Shown here in pieces: positions 53,392 to 64,000 of a stretch of 64,000 nt of DNA (position 1 is the first letter of the stretch; every line of letters starts with the position of its first letter). The stretch is from Fragilaria crotonensis. Lineage: Eukaryota; Bacillariophyta; Fragilariophyceae; Fragilariales; Fragilariaceae. The translations under genes and the position numbers were made by a program. Location of the stretch: the NCBI GenBank assembly GCA_022925895.1, contig JAKSYS010000144.1:1-64000 (forward strand), written 5' to 3'. The notes below the pieces were generated by a model. That model searched no databases. It was not told the DNA's origin and saw nothing but the letters and a program-made list of their open reading frames with translations.

Positions 53392-54590
53392 TATGAACCT
53401 GGGGAGAGGTTCGGTGTGAGTTACTTTGCTAATGGTCAACCCCTTGTCTTTTCGTTCGGATCGGCCTGCCCAAGAGAAGATCTCAGCAGACGGTGATGTA
53501 CGAGGGAGTTTGGCCGAACATTGCTGTAGCCTCAGACAGTTAGTTTACCTACCTTGACAACGCTTTCAACGCGAAGAATCAAAAAATTGTGAGCGGTCGC
53601 ACCGGTGATGGGAAGGGGACTTCTGCCTCTTGCCACCTGGCTAGTAGAAGCCCACGAAAGTATGAAATGCGAACGGTTGGGTTTTCGAAGGAAACTTATG
53701 ACCGTCTGTCAGTGCGAATTAATTCATGATAGAACAGAACGCGCTTAATTTTTAAAAAACTACCCTGTCGAGTTCGAGTCGTCGGGAGACAACGTTTGGT
53801 ATACTCCGGCTAGGCTGCGTCAGCGAACCTCCGCATCAAATGACTGGACAGTGGTGGCTGGTGGCTACAACGCTTGATCGCCATTGATGGGCGATCGTGC
53901 CAAAAGGGTAGCTTTGTGGAGAGACTCCAACTGTTCATGTGTCGCGAAAACCAGCACCCTCGACGGACAAGATAAAGATTTGCCTTGCCTCTGGTCACCC
54001 TCGTACGGATGTCGCACACCTCATTGGTTACTACTCGGCAGATTAGATCCATGCCTAGAGAGCCATATCTAAGGGAAGGCTGGAGACTTACGGACAGTTT
54101 TGTGATCTGTACTCTTCTGGAGTACCAGAGTAGTACTTAAGTCAAAGTCTTACCGCTCAACGTCTCAACCATAGGGAGTGCTAGGTCCATCTATCATGTA
54201 GAGGACGACTCAAGACCACTCTACTAGAGACTACTAGTGAATACTAATGGCACCCATAGACTCCAGAGACTGTCGCTACAGTGCTTGGCACTCTAGGCTC
54301 GGAGTCTGGAGTATAAGCACACGTACGAGAGTGTTTGCTTATCATCGTTAATGGACTCTCTCCATTCTTGACTCTGCCAGTGCTTGCACCAAGAACACTC
54401 GGCTGTTAAGATAAGATATAGGTAAAACGCTATTCATACACTCTTAGTATCATTGGGAGATCTCGTAGATAGGACTGGAACACTGTGGACTGTTGACACG
54501 ATCGTAGGCAGTGTTAATAAGTAACGGTACAAACCTGTGTGCCTACTACTCCAGTACTAATGCAACAGTAAGAAACAACATGAAAACACC
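53392..54590. other. intergenic
   Basis: No gene recognised. Upstream region of PhoX-like copy 2 and left flank of the tyrosine-recombinase element. GAGTAC/AGTACT and ACTAGT-like short repeats occur from 54110 to 54330. Confidence 0.5.
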
Positions 54591-54814
54591 CGACGTGTGT
54601 ATCCACTGCAGCGTCGAAACCAGTCTGTCTCCGTTCTTGACTTGCTGAGATTTTGTCCCCGTGGCCAACCCCTCTCAGTCTTCTTGTGACGTTGTGATGT
54701 ACTCCGAGCTGGTTGGAGCACACCTTATCTAGTAGGTAAGCAAGGCTGTTCCTTTTGGCGTTGCTGGGATCTCTCCGGCTGTAATCTTGCTCCAGTTCCC
54801 GGATTTTTGTTTCC
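54591..54814 (-). repeat. split direct repeat B2
   Basis: About 224 bp, matching 55166-55392. Begins CGACGTGTGTATCC on the plus strand. Confidence 0.92.
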
Positions 54815-54830
54815 GAGGGTGGGCGGGTGG

Positions 54831-55165
54831 TATTTTAGAACTTAGTTACTAGGATGATGCGATGATGCTTGCACGATTTTGACCCGTTTGGTGAAAATGT
54901 GAGAGGCCTGTGTTTTCGACACTGGGCTCCAACTTCCTTCCTTAATTCATCGTGTGGTTGGGGGCGACTTGCCTATCAGTTCCGTCACGGACGTATCGTT
55001 GGTTCGGGATCCTCCCGAACCTGCGTGAAGGTATCCCCAATTCTCCTGGAAGTCTACTACTGTAGCGTGCTGTCTGCTACCGTAGTACGGTACCCTGTAC
55101 CCGATGACGATTCAGTTGAAGCGCAGTGCCGACTCATCGCACCGCCACTTCTTCAGACCTTGTCA
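54831..55165 (-). repeat. split direct repeat A2
   Basis: About 335 bp, matching 61601-61937. Begins TATTTTAGAACTTAG on the plus strand and ends CTTGTCA. Confidence 0.93.
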
Positions 55166-55392
55166 CGACGTGTGTATCCACTGCAGCGTCGAAACCAGTC
55201 TGTCTCCGTTCTTGACTTGCTGAGATTTTGTCCCCGTGGCCAACCCCTCTCAGTCTTCTTGTGACGTTGTGATGTACTCCGAGCTGGTTGGAGCACACCT
55301 TATCTAGTAGGTAAGCAAGGCTGTTCCTTTTGGCGTTGCTGGGATCTCTCCCGGCTGTAATCTTGCTCCAGTTCCCCGGATTTTTGTTTCCC
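55166..55392 (-). repeat. split direct repeat B1
   Basis: About 227 bp, matching B2. Differences from B2 are one-base changes in C-run lengths (three places). Confidence 0.92.
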
Positions 55393-55446
55393 GGTCCCAC
55401 ACCATTGAATGATTTGGGTTTCACTCTCTCCGGTTCTCCTGCTTAC

Positions 55447-56729
55447 TCAGTGATGGAGGTGTAGTGCTTCTATGACTACGGGTGCTCCGTCTTCTTTTCC
55501 GGGACCATTGAACAAGCGGCGGCGAGTCCGGGGGTCGGAGGGTGGGGCTTTTCGGGAATTTGTTGCGTCGGTAAATGTATTGAATTTTATCATGTCAGTG
55601 GACATGTTGTCGGTCCATTCAAGGACTTGGGGTCGGATGTAGACTAGGAAGGCGTCCGAGACCCATCTCCCCATCATCATTATGTCCATGACGGGGTGGT
55701 TCATCAGGAAGAGGCCCATGGCTGCTCCCGATCGGAGGGAGCGGGTGCCGATGTCGACGGCGTTGAAACCGAAGGTCGGCCTGCCGCCCTTGAGGGTGCA
55801 GGTTGATCGCATGAACAATCGCAGGGCAGATCCTGTGATCTGTGAACGAACGGTTTCGAGGAATGTCGCGTTGATCGACGTATCGGGGTTCGCGTCAGGC
55901 ACACGACGGTAGATTCGCTCGACAAGCGACCGAATACGCTTGACAGGGCAGAGGACGGGGTCGGAGGTGCTGCGTTGTGTGCGTTTCTCCATCCTGACAC
56001 CGTTCTTCTGGTCTTCGAAGGTGATTGTCACCCGAGTGGCTGACGTTATCTGAGGTGAACGGTGTGGGAGCTCCCTCTTCTTGGCATCCCAGAATGTGAT
56101 ACCACGGAGTCGAACGATCCGAGTCCTACCAGTCTGCGGGTGAGGGTGAATTCGCAGGATCGCATCGCGAAGAAGTAGGCCATTATGGCTAGTTCCGAAA
56201 TGATTGCGAATTCAGTGTCTCTCGTGATTTCCACGCTGGTCCCCGCTGTCAAGTACATTGCTCGGAGGAGCTTAGGAGTGATGGCTCGCTGTTGGTTTCG
56301 GGGTGGGTCGTCGTTCTCGTATGAACGAAAGAGTGCTCGGATGAATGGTCGGAGGTGCGAGCTTCCCGTGACGTGAATGGGGCTCGGCCGGAGATCGTTC
56401 CGAAACGCCGCAGCCAGGTGGCCTGCGGCTTGTCGGACAGTGCTTGCCACCAACGGTCGCGGACGAGTCCCTGTAACGTCCCCGTTGGTGGACCAAGTGG
56501 AGACGCGGTAACATTGAAGGAAGGCTTTGGTGTAAAGTTCGCGTTCGTTGTTGGATAGCAGAGCGAGGAAGGGGTCAGCTGTGTATCCGGTGTGCCTTCC
56601 AAACCCAATCCATCGTCGCCACATCCGGTCGGCTTCCTCGTGTCTCCCTTCCTGGCAGCTTCTAAAGACAATGCTGCGATTCGCAGCACTTGTGTGACCC
56701 AACAGAGTATCTCGCTGGGCAGTTGACAA
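55447..56729 (-). CDS. tyrosine recombinase of the retroelement, frame broken once
   Basis: N-terminal SAM-like DNA-binding half (WRRWIGFGRHTGYTADPFLA), then the catalytic half: MRSCEFT (first Arg), TRSLRSGAAMG in the place of the usual HxxR motif, and GRWVSDAFLVYIRPQV with the nucleophilic Tyr. The first position of the HxxR motif reads Arg instead of His; whether that is family-wide cannot be told here. The frame changes between about 56046 and 56150: reading on in the other frame gives the continuous RLRGITFWDAKKRELPHRS. One base is missing. About 425 residues when joined. The step replaces the integrase of LTR elements. Confidence 0.85.
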
Positions 56730-56779
56730 ATGTCGAAATTTTCCGGCACCCGAGGTAAGGTTTTCCCGAAAGCGCTGAG

Positions 56780-59471
56780 TTAGAATGTCGTTTGGGGATC
56801 GTCGTGCGCTAAGGGGTGGGTTTTGTCGCGGTTGTCATTTCCGGCGAACGACAGGAGATCCGCTACAACATTCGACTCGCCCTTGATGTGTTGCGATGCA
56901 ATGCAGCAGTCGTATTTCATAAGAATTGTTGCGAGGTGGCGGGCGGCAAACAAGTGCGCCTTGTGCTCCATCGACGACGATTCGAGGCCTGAAGTCTTGT
57001 ATAGCCATCCAATGGCTGACGTGTTGTCACCGATGGCGAGTATGCAGGATTGGTTGGTGTTTGAGTCCAGGCATTCCAACCAGATATTCACGATCATCCC
57101 CACAAATTCCAGGAGGTTGTTGACTCCCTTGTGGCCATGGATGATGCTGGACCGAGGGATTTTGATCCTCCAGGCTTGGCCGGACAGACTGTAACCTCCC
57201 AGCCCGACGGGGCAGGCGTCGGACCAGCATATCCTGTCTGGTTCGCGTGTTACAATCAGGTTGAGGGAGACACCTTGGTTTGCCCTGGCCAGTATTGTCT
57301 TCCACAATCGGAGATCCTCATTCACTTCACCCTGGATCCGAATTATCCTGTTACTGTGTTGTCGGGGAGTGAGGAGTCCCCGCAGTCTTCCCAGGAAGTG
57401 GCGAGTCAACATGATGATGTAAGCCGAGTGATTTAATCGCCCGACTAACTGGTCCAGTTCTTGGAAGCGGCAGTACCCTTTCCGGGTCATATCGTCGATC
57501 TCTCCTGTCCAAGCTCGGAATTTGTCGTCTGGTAGCGTAATCAGCAGTCGCCTCGTGTCCAGCCTCCAGCCGAGGACAATTTGAACTTCTGCGGGGCTCC
57601 CTTCCGCGATGAGTTTGGTCAACGAGAGCAGTGGTCGTCTGGGTATGGGTTCTTTGTCGTCCCCTGCGTGAGGTCTGCTCGTGACGTGGATTGCAAGCGG
57701 GACTACATGGGGTTGGGACCGACAGTTTTCGGGGGTGTCGAGGAAGACATTTATCAAGTCGTCGATGAAACCGTCGACCCTCCCTACGGGACCTGACTCG
57801 GGCATCGGCACTTCGACGGCCATCCGTCGGCCAGTCGCGATCGCGACTGATTCGTTCTCACGCTGAGGCATCGGGGTCTCGGACTGGGCTGGGTTCCGAA
57901 GCTCCTGGTTCCACTTGCACCGAGAGATCTCGTTCGCCAGGTCCGTCACTATCTCCGAGAACAGGCACCAAGTGGGCGGGTTCGGGATCCGCCGAAGGTC
58001 AGTCGCAGGGACAAGTAGGCCATTCCATTGTGGACTGCTATTGTCTGCGCTGCCGCCTCCCCACTGTGAGCTATCCTTCGGTAGGCATCACTGTAATCGT
58101 ACTTGCTGATCAAAATCCGAATCGTTGGGAATTTTAACCGAACCGCCACGATATAGTGCAGGATCCTGGGGAGACACCATCCATAAATCATTTCGACGTA
58201 CTCGGACATGTCAATCCTGTCGTTTATGGACGTTGCTGTGCCATTTTGGTTCGAGGAGAAGCTCAGGTCTTGTGTCATGCGGTACTTGATCTCCCTATTC
58301 CCGTGTGCATCAATCGTCCACTGCTTCACCACCCCGAGCGGTTGCACTGCGGCTCCGGGTATTTGTTCCAGTATCGATACCGGTATGGGAATCGTGAAGC
58401 CGTGTGTCACGTCCTTTGCCAGAAGTTTCTGGAGTTGGTCTGCTGATTCCGTCGCCGATTTGTGGTTTCCCCCGTTTCAACAGTGTCCGTAACTCTGCTG
58501 ACTTTGTGGTCGAGGTCAGCTCCGTCTTGAACACGTAGGGCATACCCCTTGTGAGTACCAGCGCCAGTTTGTCAAAGTTTGGGTGCCTTCCAATTATCGG
58601 TTTTAGCTGATTGACGGTTCTAAACTCCGAACCGTACCCGAGCGTTGTGTCCGAGAATTTTTCGATCAGCTCCGACACGTTGAAGTTTGATTCCTTCAGT
58701 ATCTTCGCGTTCGCTTCTGCTGCTTTCGCGTTCTGTTCGAATTGGATGGGCGACTTTGCTGGTACCTCTGTCTTCCTGCTTGCCGCTCGTGCCAGCTCGA
58801 CAATGAACCAGCTGGGGATCTCAGTCTTGTTATCGTCGGGCCCTTTTACCGCTACTCCAAAGAAACTGGCGGCACTGCTTGGAAGGTAGTGTGCCGCTTT
58901 CAACCCCCCGCTTGTTGTCGGTTTTGAACTCACCTGTTGTTAATTTGTCCGTTTCGTCCGCTAAGGCTAATCGCGCCGTGTTCCTGGTATCCTTGCGCCT
59001 TCTGTTGCGTGCTGCTTCCGCTTCCGCTCTCGTGCTCCGCATCCCTGGACCCAGTTTGTTTGTTCCCAGCAAAGCTGGGCTCCCATTAGTTAGTGTCGCC
59101 ATTGAATGTTGGTTGTCGCACGGCGAGTTCTGGTCGGGGAGGGATCGAGGCGGGCTTTCGGGGGCTGTTCCCCGTACTTGCAAAAGGTTCAGCGCTGGTG
59201 GAGGGCACCAGTGCTTGGGGGTAAGCCCGGGGGTTGGAGGGGTGGGTTCGGGCGGTGCAATCCGCCGTACTTGCAGGGTGTTTGTCGCCCCGGTGGGGCG
59301 ACTGGGGGGAAGCCCACTCGTGGGAGCAGGGGTGGGTTCGGGCGGTGCAAGCCGCCGTACTTGCAGGGTGTTTGTCGCCCCGGTGGGGCGGCTGGGGGGA
59401 AGCCCAAAAGTGGGGAGTTGGTGATGGCCACATGCTGCGAGAACATGCACGACGGGAGTGCCGAATGGCAA
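56780..59471 (-). CDS. retroelement reverse transcriptase and RNase H, frame broken several times
   Basis: A Pro-rich N-terminal region with two 30-residue repeats (GLPPSRPTGATNTLQVRR), a linker, then the reverse transcriptase: TIPIPVSILEQIPG, KYDYSDAYRRI (motif A), TFGGS (motif B) and FIDDLINVF (motif C, IDD). RNase H: CWSDACPVGLGGYS, IGDNTSAIGW and HIKGESNVVADLLS. Frame switches fit an extra G near 58890-58910, an extra G in the run at 58469-58473, and a missing base at GGG 57984-57986, where restoring it gives SPNPPTWCLFSE. No ATG was settled for the N-terminus, which may begin by frameshift from gag. Confidence 0.83.
59241..59406 (-). repeat. tandem 90 bp coding repeat in the retroelement
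   Basis: Two copies (59241-59330 and 59331-59406, the second incomplete) of a GC-rich 90 bp unit encoding a 30-residue Pro-rich repeat. The period is a multiple of three and the encoded repeat stays in frame. Confidence 0.85.
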
Positions 59472-59492
59472 TGCTTCGCGTGGCCGGTCCCA

Positions 59493-61596
59493 TCAAGGTC
59501 CTGCCGAGGTGACGGGTGTGGTGGGTGGGTGGACCTCTCGCATGATGCGGTCGGCTTGTCGGAACTCCGGCGAGGTCATGTTCTTCGCGAGAACATGTGC
59601 GAGTTTGCACCCGTAGGTGCACTGTGCCGTCATTTGGAAGCGGACACAAAGTGGCGCCGCTCGCGGTTGCTTATTTTTCTTCGGTAACCGGGGGTCCATG
59701 AACTTTGGCCATCGATGAGTCCCGGGGGCTCTGTCCGCGAACAAGCTCAGGAAATCGACACCCTCCTTGACAAGCCATGACGGGTGCGGGTCCTTGTTGG
59801 GATGTGCATCCGACGGGTGATGTTTTTGTACCCGAGGGCACCTGAGTTGGGGTGGTGGCCTTTGATCTCTTGGTAGATGGTTCCTCGGTTCCCGTTGTAC
59901 TAGTGGGTCTCGCCGCTTTCTTGGGAGTAGGGGAGAGCGCTGCCGGGAGTGCAATAGTTAGGGTGTCGCCATCCTCAATCTTGTCCATAAGCTTCTTAGC
60001 CTTTTCGACTAGCAAGTTTTCGTCTACCATGTCGGGTAGCTCTCCTGCACTGGTAATCATGTCGAAGAAATTTTGTAGTGCCGTGTCAACACTGTACACG
60101 AACTTTGACCCAAAGCGGTCCTCCGTTTGGAACCTGTCATGAATTTTGGCAAATGCCCGGTTCCACCGGCGTGTTTCCAGTATGTATGCTAACCCTTTTG
60201 TAGCAATTGACCCCTTGCAGGTTAGCAGCTCCAGCATTTCGAAAGCCGTTTGTAATTGTGTTTTTAGGTCATGAGCGTTGGTGGGGTGGAAGAACCCTTG
60301 CTTTGCATAGTAGGCTATGGTATCGTCCTCTACGTCCATATCGAAGTACTCCCGGAGGGAGGCCGTGGTACTGTCGAATCCGCGTGCTCCCATATCCACT
60401 GTCTTTGGATGAAACATGAATACCGTGAATCCCCCTGGGTTCGCAAGATTTGTCTCTAGGGACAGGAATCCGGTGGAGAGGAATCGGTGGCAACAACCTT
60501 CGGAGAAGGTTCCGCTCCATCCTCGTCCCGCGGCTTTCAGTAGTCCTATGGCTTTTTGTGGGGTTTTGGTCATAATCAGAGTCAACATGAACTCGGACAT
60601 GACTGGCTCGTCCCCCATCTTTGTTGTGCATAAGGCGGTGAAGAGTCGTTTTTGGTCGGGGCCCAGCGCTTTCAGTAAGGATAGATTTGACTCCTTCTTC
60701 GAGATCTCGTTTTCTCGGCTCTCGTGCATCCGGTTCAGTTCGCGTACAATGCTTTGCGAGGAGATCGCCCAAGGTGCTGCAGCGTCGTCGACGGGCTCAT
60801 CCCCTCCTCGTCGTTCTCTCTCTGGGGTGTCAGTTCTCCCGTCGCCTATCAGTTTTCTTTTGATGTTCCTGATGGTGTGATTGAGGGTAGGATTCTCGTC
60901 AACGTCGGTGAGTCTGACTGCGGTTAGACCTCCGTTGTCGGAAGCCCAAAGCATTCCCAGAAGTAATTCGAGGTTTGTCGCGTCGGATAGCTTCCTTTCC
61001 ACTTCTTCTTCGTCATCCTCCTCTGGGTCGACTCGAAGGGCGTCGATGATTTTGATTGCCAATTCGCGGGATCTGACCGTTGGAGCCCCCTTCGCCAAAT
61101 GGAAAATCGCTGGGTGGATGAGGAAGAGGTTCGGTTTCTGGCGGAGTATGACATTTCCTTGGGAAACAAGGGAGGCAAACTCGTCTCCAGTCGTTGCTCC
61201 TGTCATGGATTCAAGGGTAGGGCAATTCACCGTAGTGGTTCGCCTACCATTGGTAACTTTGATCTGGGCTGTTGCATCCTCGCGTGCGAGCACCTTGAAG
61301 TAGCAACTATCACCAAGGTTACCTTGAATGAAGACTAAGTCAGAACCCCCGGGTTTATTGCACAGAAACCCGTGGTGGATTATGTTCATTTTTCCAGGTT
61401 CAGCTGGGACAATTATCATGTTACCGTGCATACTTCCCGCGATCGACTGAGTAAACGTGTCCGGCTGTTCGAGAAAGCTGACAGTTTTGGTGACTAAATC
61501 AACAAATTCCTCGTCGAATAAGCTCTGGTAGGTTCCCTCGTCTTCCCGGTTTCTAGAGTAGAAGGTAGTCCAGGAGGTGGAAGCAATAGAAGCCAT
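59493..61596 (-). CDS. retroelement Gag with C-terminal CCCH zinc finger, frame broken once
   Basis: ATG 61596 lies 5 bp from repeat A1. The first 590 residues are one frame without known motifs; the helical region VMSEFMLTLIMTKTPQKAIG and later FEMLELLTCKGSIATKGLAY look capsid-like. Near the end the frame changes at the T5 run 59823-59827 (A5 on the coding strand); with one base fewer it continues to SWLVKEGVDFLSLFAD and a CCCH-type finger (LCVRFQMTAQCTYGCKLAH), the expected nucleic-acid-binding tail. Total about 700 residues. Assignment as Gag rests on position and the zinc finger. Confidence 0.72.
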
Positions 61597-61600
61597 TGAA

Positions 61601-61937
61601 TATTTTAGAACTTAGTTACTAGGATGATGCGATGATGCTTGCACGATTTTGACCCGTTTGGTGAAAATGTGAGAGGCCTGTGTTTTCGACACTGGGCTCC
61701 AACTTCCTTTCCTTAATTCATCGTGTGGTTGGGGGCGACTTGCCTATCAGTTCCGTCACGGACGTATCGTTGGTTCGGGATCCTCCCGAACCTGCGTGAA
61801 GGTATCCCCCAATTCTCCTGGAAGTCTACTACTGTAGCGTGCTGTCTGCTACCGTAGTACGGTACCCTGTACCCGATGACGATTCAGTTGAAGCGCAGTG
61901 CCGACTCATCGCACCGCCACTTCTTCAGACCTTGTCA
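61601..61937 (-). repeat. split direct repeat A1
   Basis: About 337 bp, matching A2 (54831-55165) except for one-base T-run and C-run differences. Forms the 5' end and probably the promoter of the retroelement. Confidence 0.93.
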
Positions 61938-62011
61938 AGGCGTGCGGCCTATCCCAAAATAGTGTTCATTTAGATCCTACCAAGTGTTGATCATCCTGTG
62001 ATTCAGCCAAC

Positions 62012-62748
62012 ATGCAACCACCCACCAGCACAATCATGTGGAGCGTTTGTATACTCTGGACAACGCTGGTCTCAGCTGTCCTTGTATTGTCAAATTCCAG
62101 GGCATCTGATGCATTCCAAATGCCTAGACCATCCCTGACGTCATCAGCTGCCACTGACGAAGCATCGCGGTGCGTCTCTCATCGGACGCAGAGGAAAGTT
62201 TCTTGAGTCGCTTCACCAACCCTGTCTTGGATGATCCCTACCTTCCTTTATCCGACGTTTGTACGGCGCAGATTGTGGCACCGTCGTTACAAGTCTTTTG
62301 GATTAGTTTAGTCCACGCGCCGTCTCCGACATGGTTGAGGCCAATTTTCGACAGTGCTGTACTATGGCAAACACGAGGGTCTCTCATGGCCCCAACCTTG
62401 ATACACGGAGCAGGTCTGGCATGCTGTTGGCTCTTGGGTGCATTGGCCGCCAAAGCATACGAGCGAAAGGCCATAGACCCGACTGTCGAAGGTGGTGGCT
62501 ACGGGGCGGTGTTTGCAACTATAGTAAAGGCAGGAGCTTTCGCTACTGGTGTTTTGATTCTGGCGACACAAGCAGACTTGCTATTCGAATTTGGTCGCTT
62601 TGTACAGCCAGGTGAATCAGAAGCTACTGATCTGAGACTACTCTCCGCCTGGGTCGAAGTTCTCAATGACGTTGTCTTCGAGGCCACCAGCCTGACAATG
62701 TTTCGCATATACCTGGCCGTGTCAACTGGTATAGGAAGAAACCCATGA
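62012..62748 (+). CDS. plastid-targeted membrane protein of unknown function, frame broken once
   Basis: ATG 62012 opens a signal peptide (MWSVCILWTTLVSAVLVLSN) ending SRASDA before FQMP, a typical diatom plastid cleavage site. The frame would stop at 62204, but the next frame continues (VRLSSDAEESFLSRFTNPVL) to 62748; one G missing at 62169-62170 explains it. The mature part, about 190 residues, has three hydrophobic helices (QVFWISLVHAP, HGAGLACCWLLGALAAK, VKAGAFATGVLILATQ) and an acidic loop. No known family recognised. Integral thylakoid or envelope protein by inference. Confidence 0.65.
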
Positions 62749-62773
62749 GACAAATCTGTGTGTAACCTTAAAA

Positions 62774-64000
<1,227 letters not shown>

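Larger units (their letters stand above)
54591..61937 (-). mobile_element. tyrosine-recombinase retrotransposon with split direct repeats (Ngaro/PAT type)
   Basis: Read on the minus strand, the order is A1 (61937-61601), gag, reverse transcriptase/RNase H, tyrosine recombinase, B1 (55392-55166), A2 (55165-54831), B2 (54814-54591). This A1-genes-B1-A2-B2 plan is the signature of Ngaro/PAT members of the DIRS order, which integrate through a tyrosine recombinase and a circular intermediate rather than an integrase. A and B copies are nearly identical; the differences I saw are in homopolymer length. No methyltransferase gene is present. All coding regions are complete in content but frame-broken by single-base indels. 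No target duplication is expected. Confidence 0.9.

Noticed and set aside
54591-55392. Direct repeats read as LTRs of a second LTR retrotransposon
   Set aside because: The order B-A-B on one side and A on the other, plus a tyrosine recombinase and no integrase, fits split direct repeats; there are no TG..CA ends or target duplication.
58879-59687. Long Gly-rich plus-strand frames
   Set aside because: Antisense shadows of the Pro-rich leader and gag end of the tyrosine-recombinase element.

Overview
The window looks like nuclear DNA of a photosynthetic stramenopile, most likely a pennate diatom. The reasons are: short GT-AG introns (66-102 bp) that restore conserved protein frames; N-terminal presequences with a signal peptide followed by an Ala-Phe or Gly-Phe step (DAFVAP, SDAFQMP, GFSQ), the hallmark of import into a red-derived secondary plastid; diatom-style cysteine repeats in front of PhoX-like domains; a Copia element of the kind common in diatoms; and intergenic DNA packed with GTAC-type palindromes. 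No species can be fixed from sequence alone.

Layout. 0-27 kb is a host gene region: a polyamine/amino-acid permease, two paralogous membrane-anchored gamma-glutamyltransferases (2.1-4.4 and 10.4-12.8 kb), a mitochondrial-carrier-like protein, two plastid-targeted proteins (a TspO-like membrane protein and a fibrillin), a 5'-nucleotidase-like metallophosphatase with EF-hands, an SGNH-like type II membrane protein, an orphan protein, an M50 protease and a thylakoid-lumen FKBP. 27.49-41.02 kb is one Copia retrotransposon with perfect GTACT target duplications, whose left LTR was split by two DNA transposons lying end to end: a piggyBac-like element whose transposase carries a SAP/YqaJ nuclease module inside its catalytic core, and a PIF/Harbinger element with TTA duplications. 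41-54.6 kb holds an FMC1-like factor, a PAAT-like protein, two PhoX-like secreted phosphatases (one with a premature stop) and a METTL21-type methyltransferase, with a 4 kb gene-poor stretch containing an array of small palindromes. 54.6-61.9 kb is a tyrosine-recombinase retrotransposon with Ngaro/PAT-type split direct repeats. 62-64 kb has a plastid membrane protein and the 3' part of a kinesin-13 gene.

How it fits together. Several host genes point to surface, secretory or plastid work (gamma-glutamyltransferases, PhoX-like proteins, metallophosphatase, permease; fibrillin, FKBP and TspO-like proteins in the plastid). No operon-like logic is expected or seen; genes are often divergent pairs sharing 0.5-1.3 kb of GTAC-rich DNA.

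Data-quality warning. Many reading frames, in host genes and transposons alike, are broken by one-base shifts, mostly missing bases in homopolymers. The direct repeats of the tyrosine-recombinase element also differ mainly by homopolymer length. This looks like uncorrected consensus error, so I annotate the broken genes as single genes and list the break points. Starts are placed at ATG.
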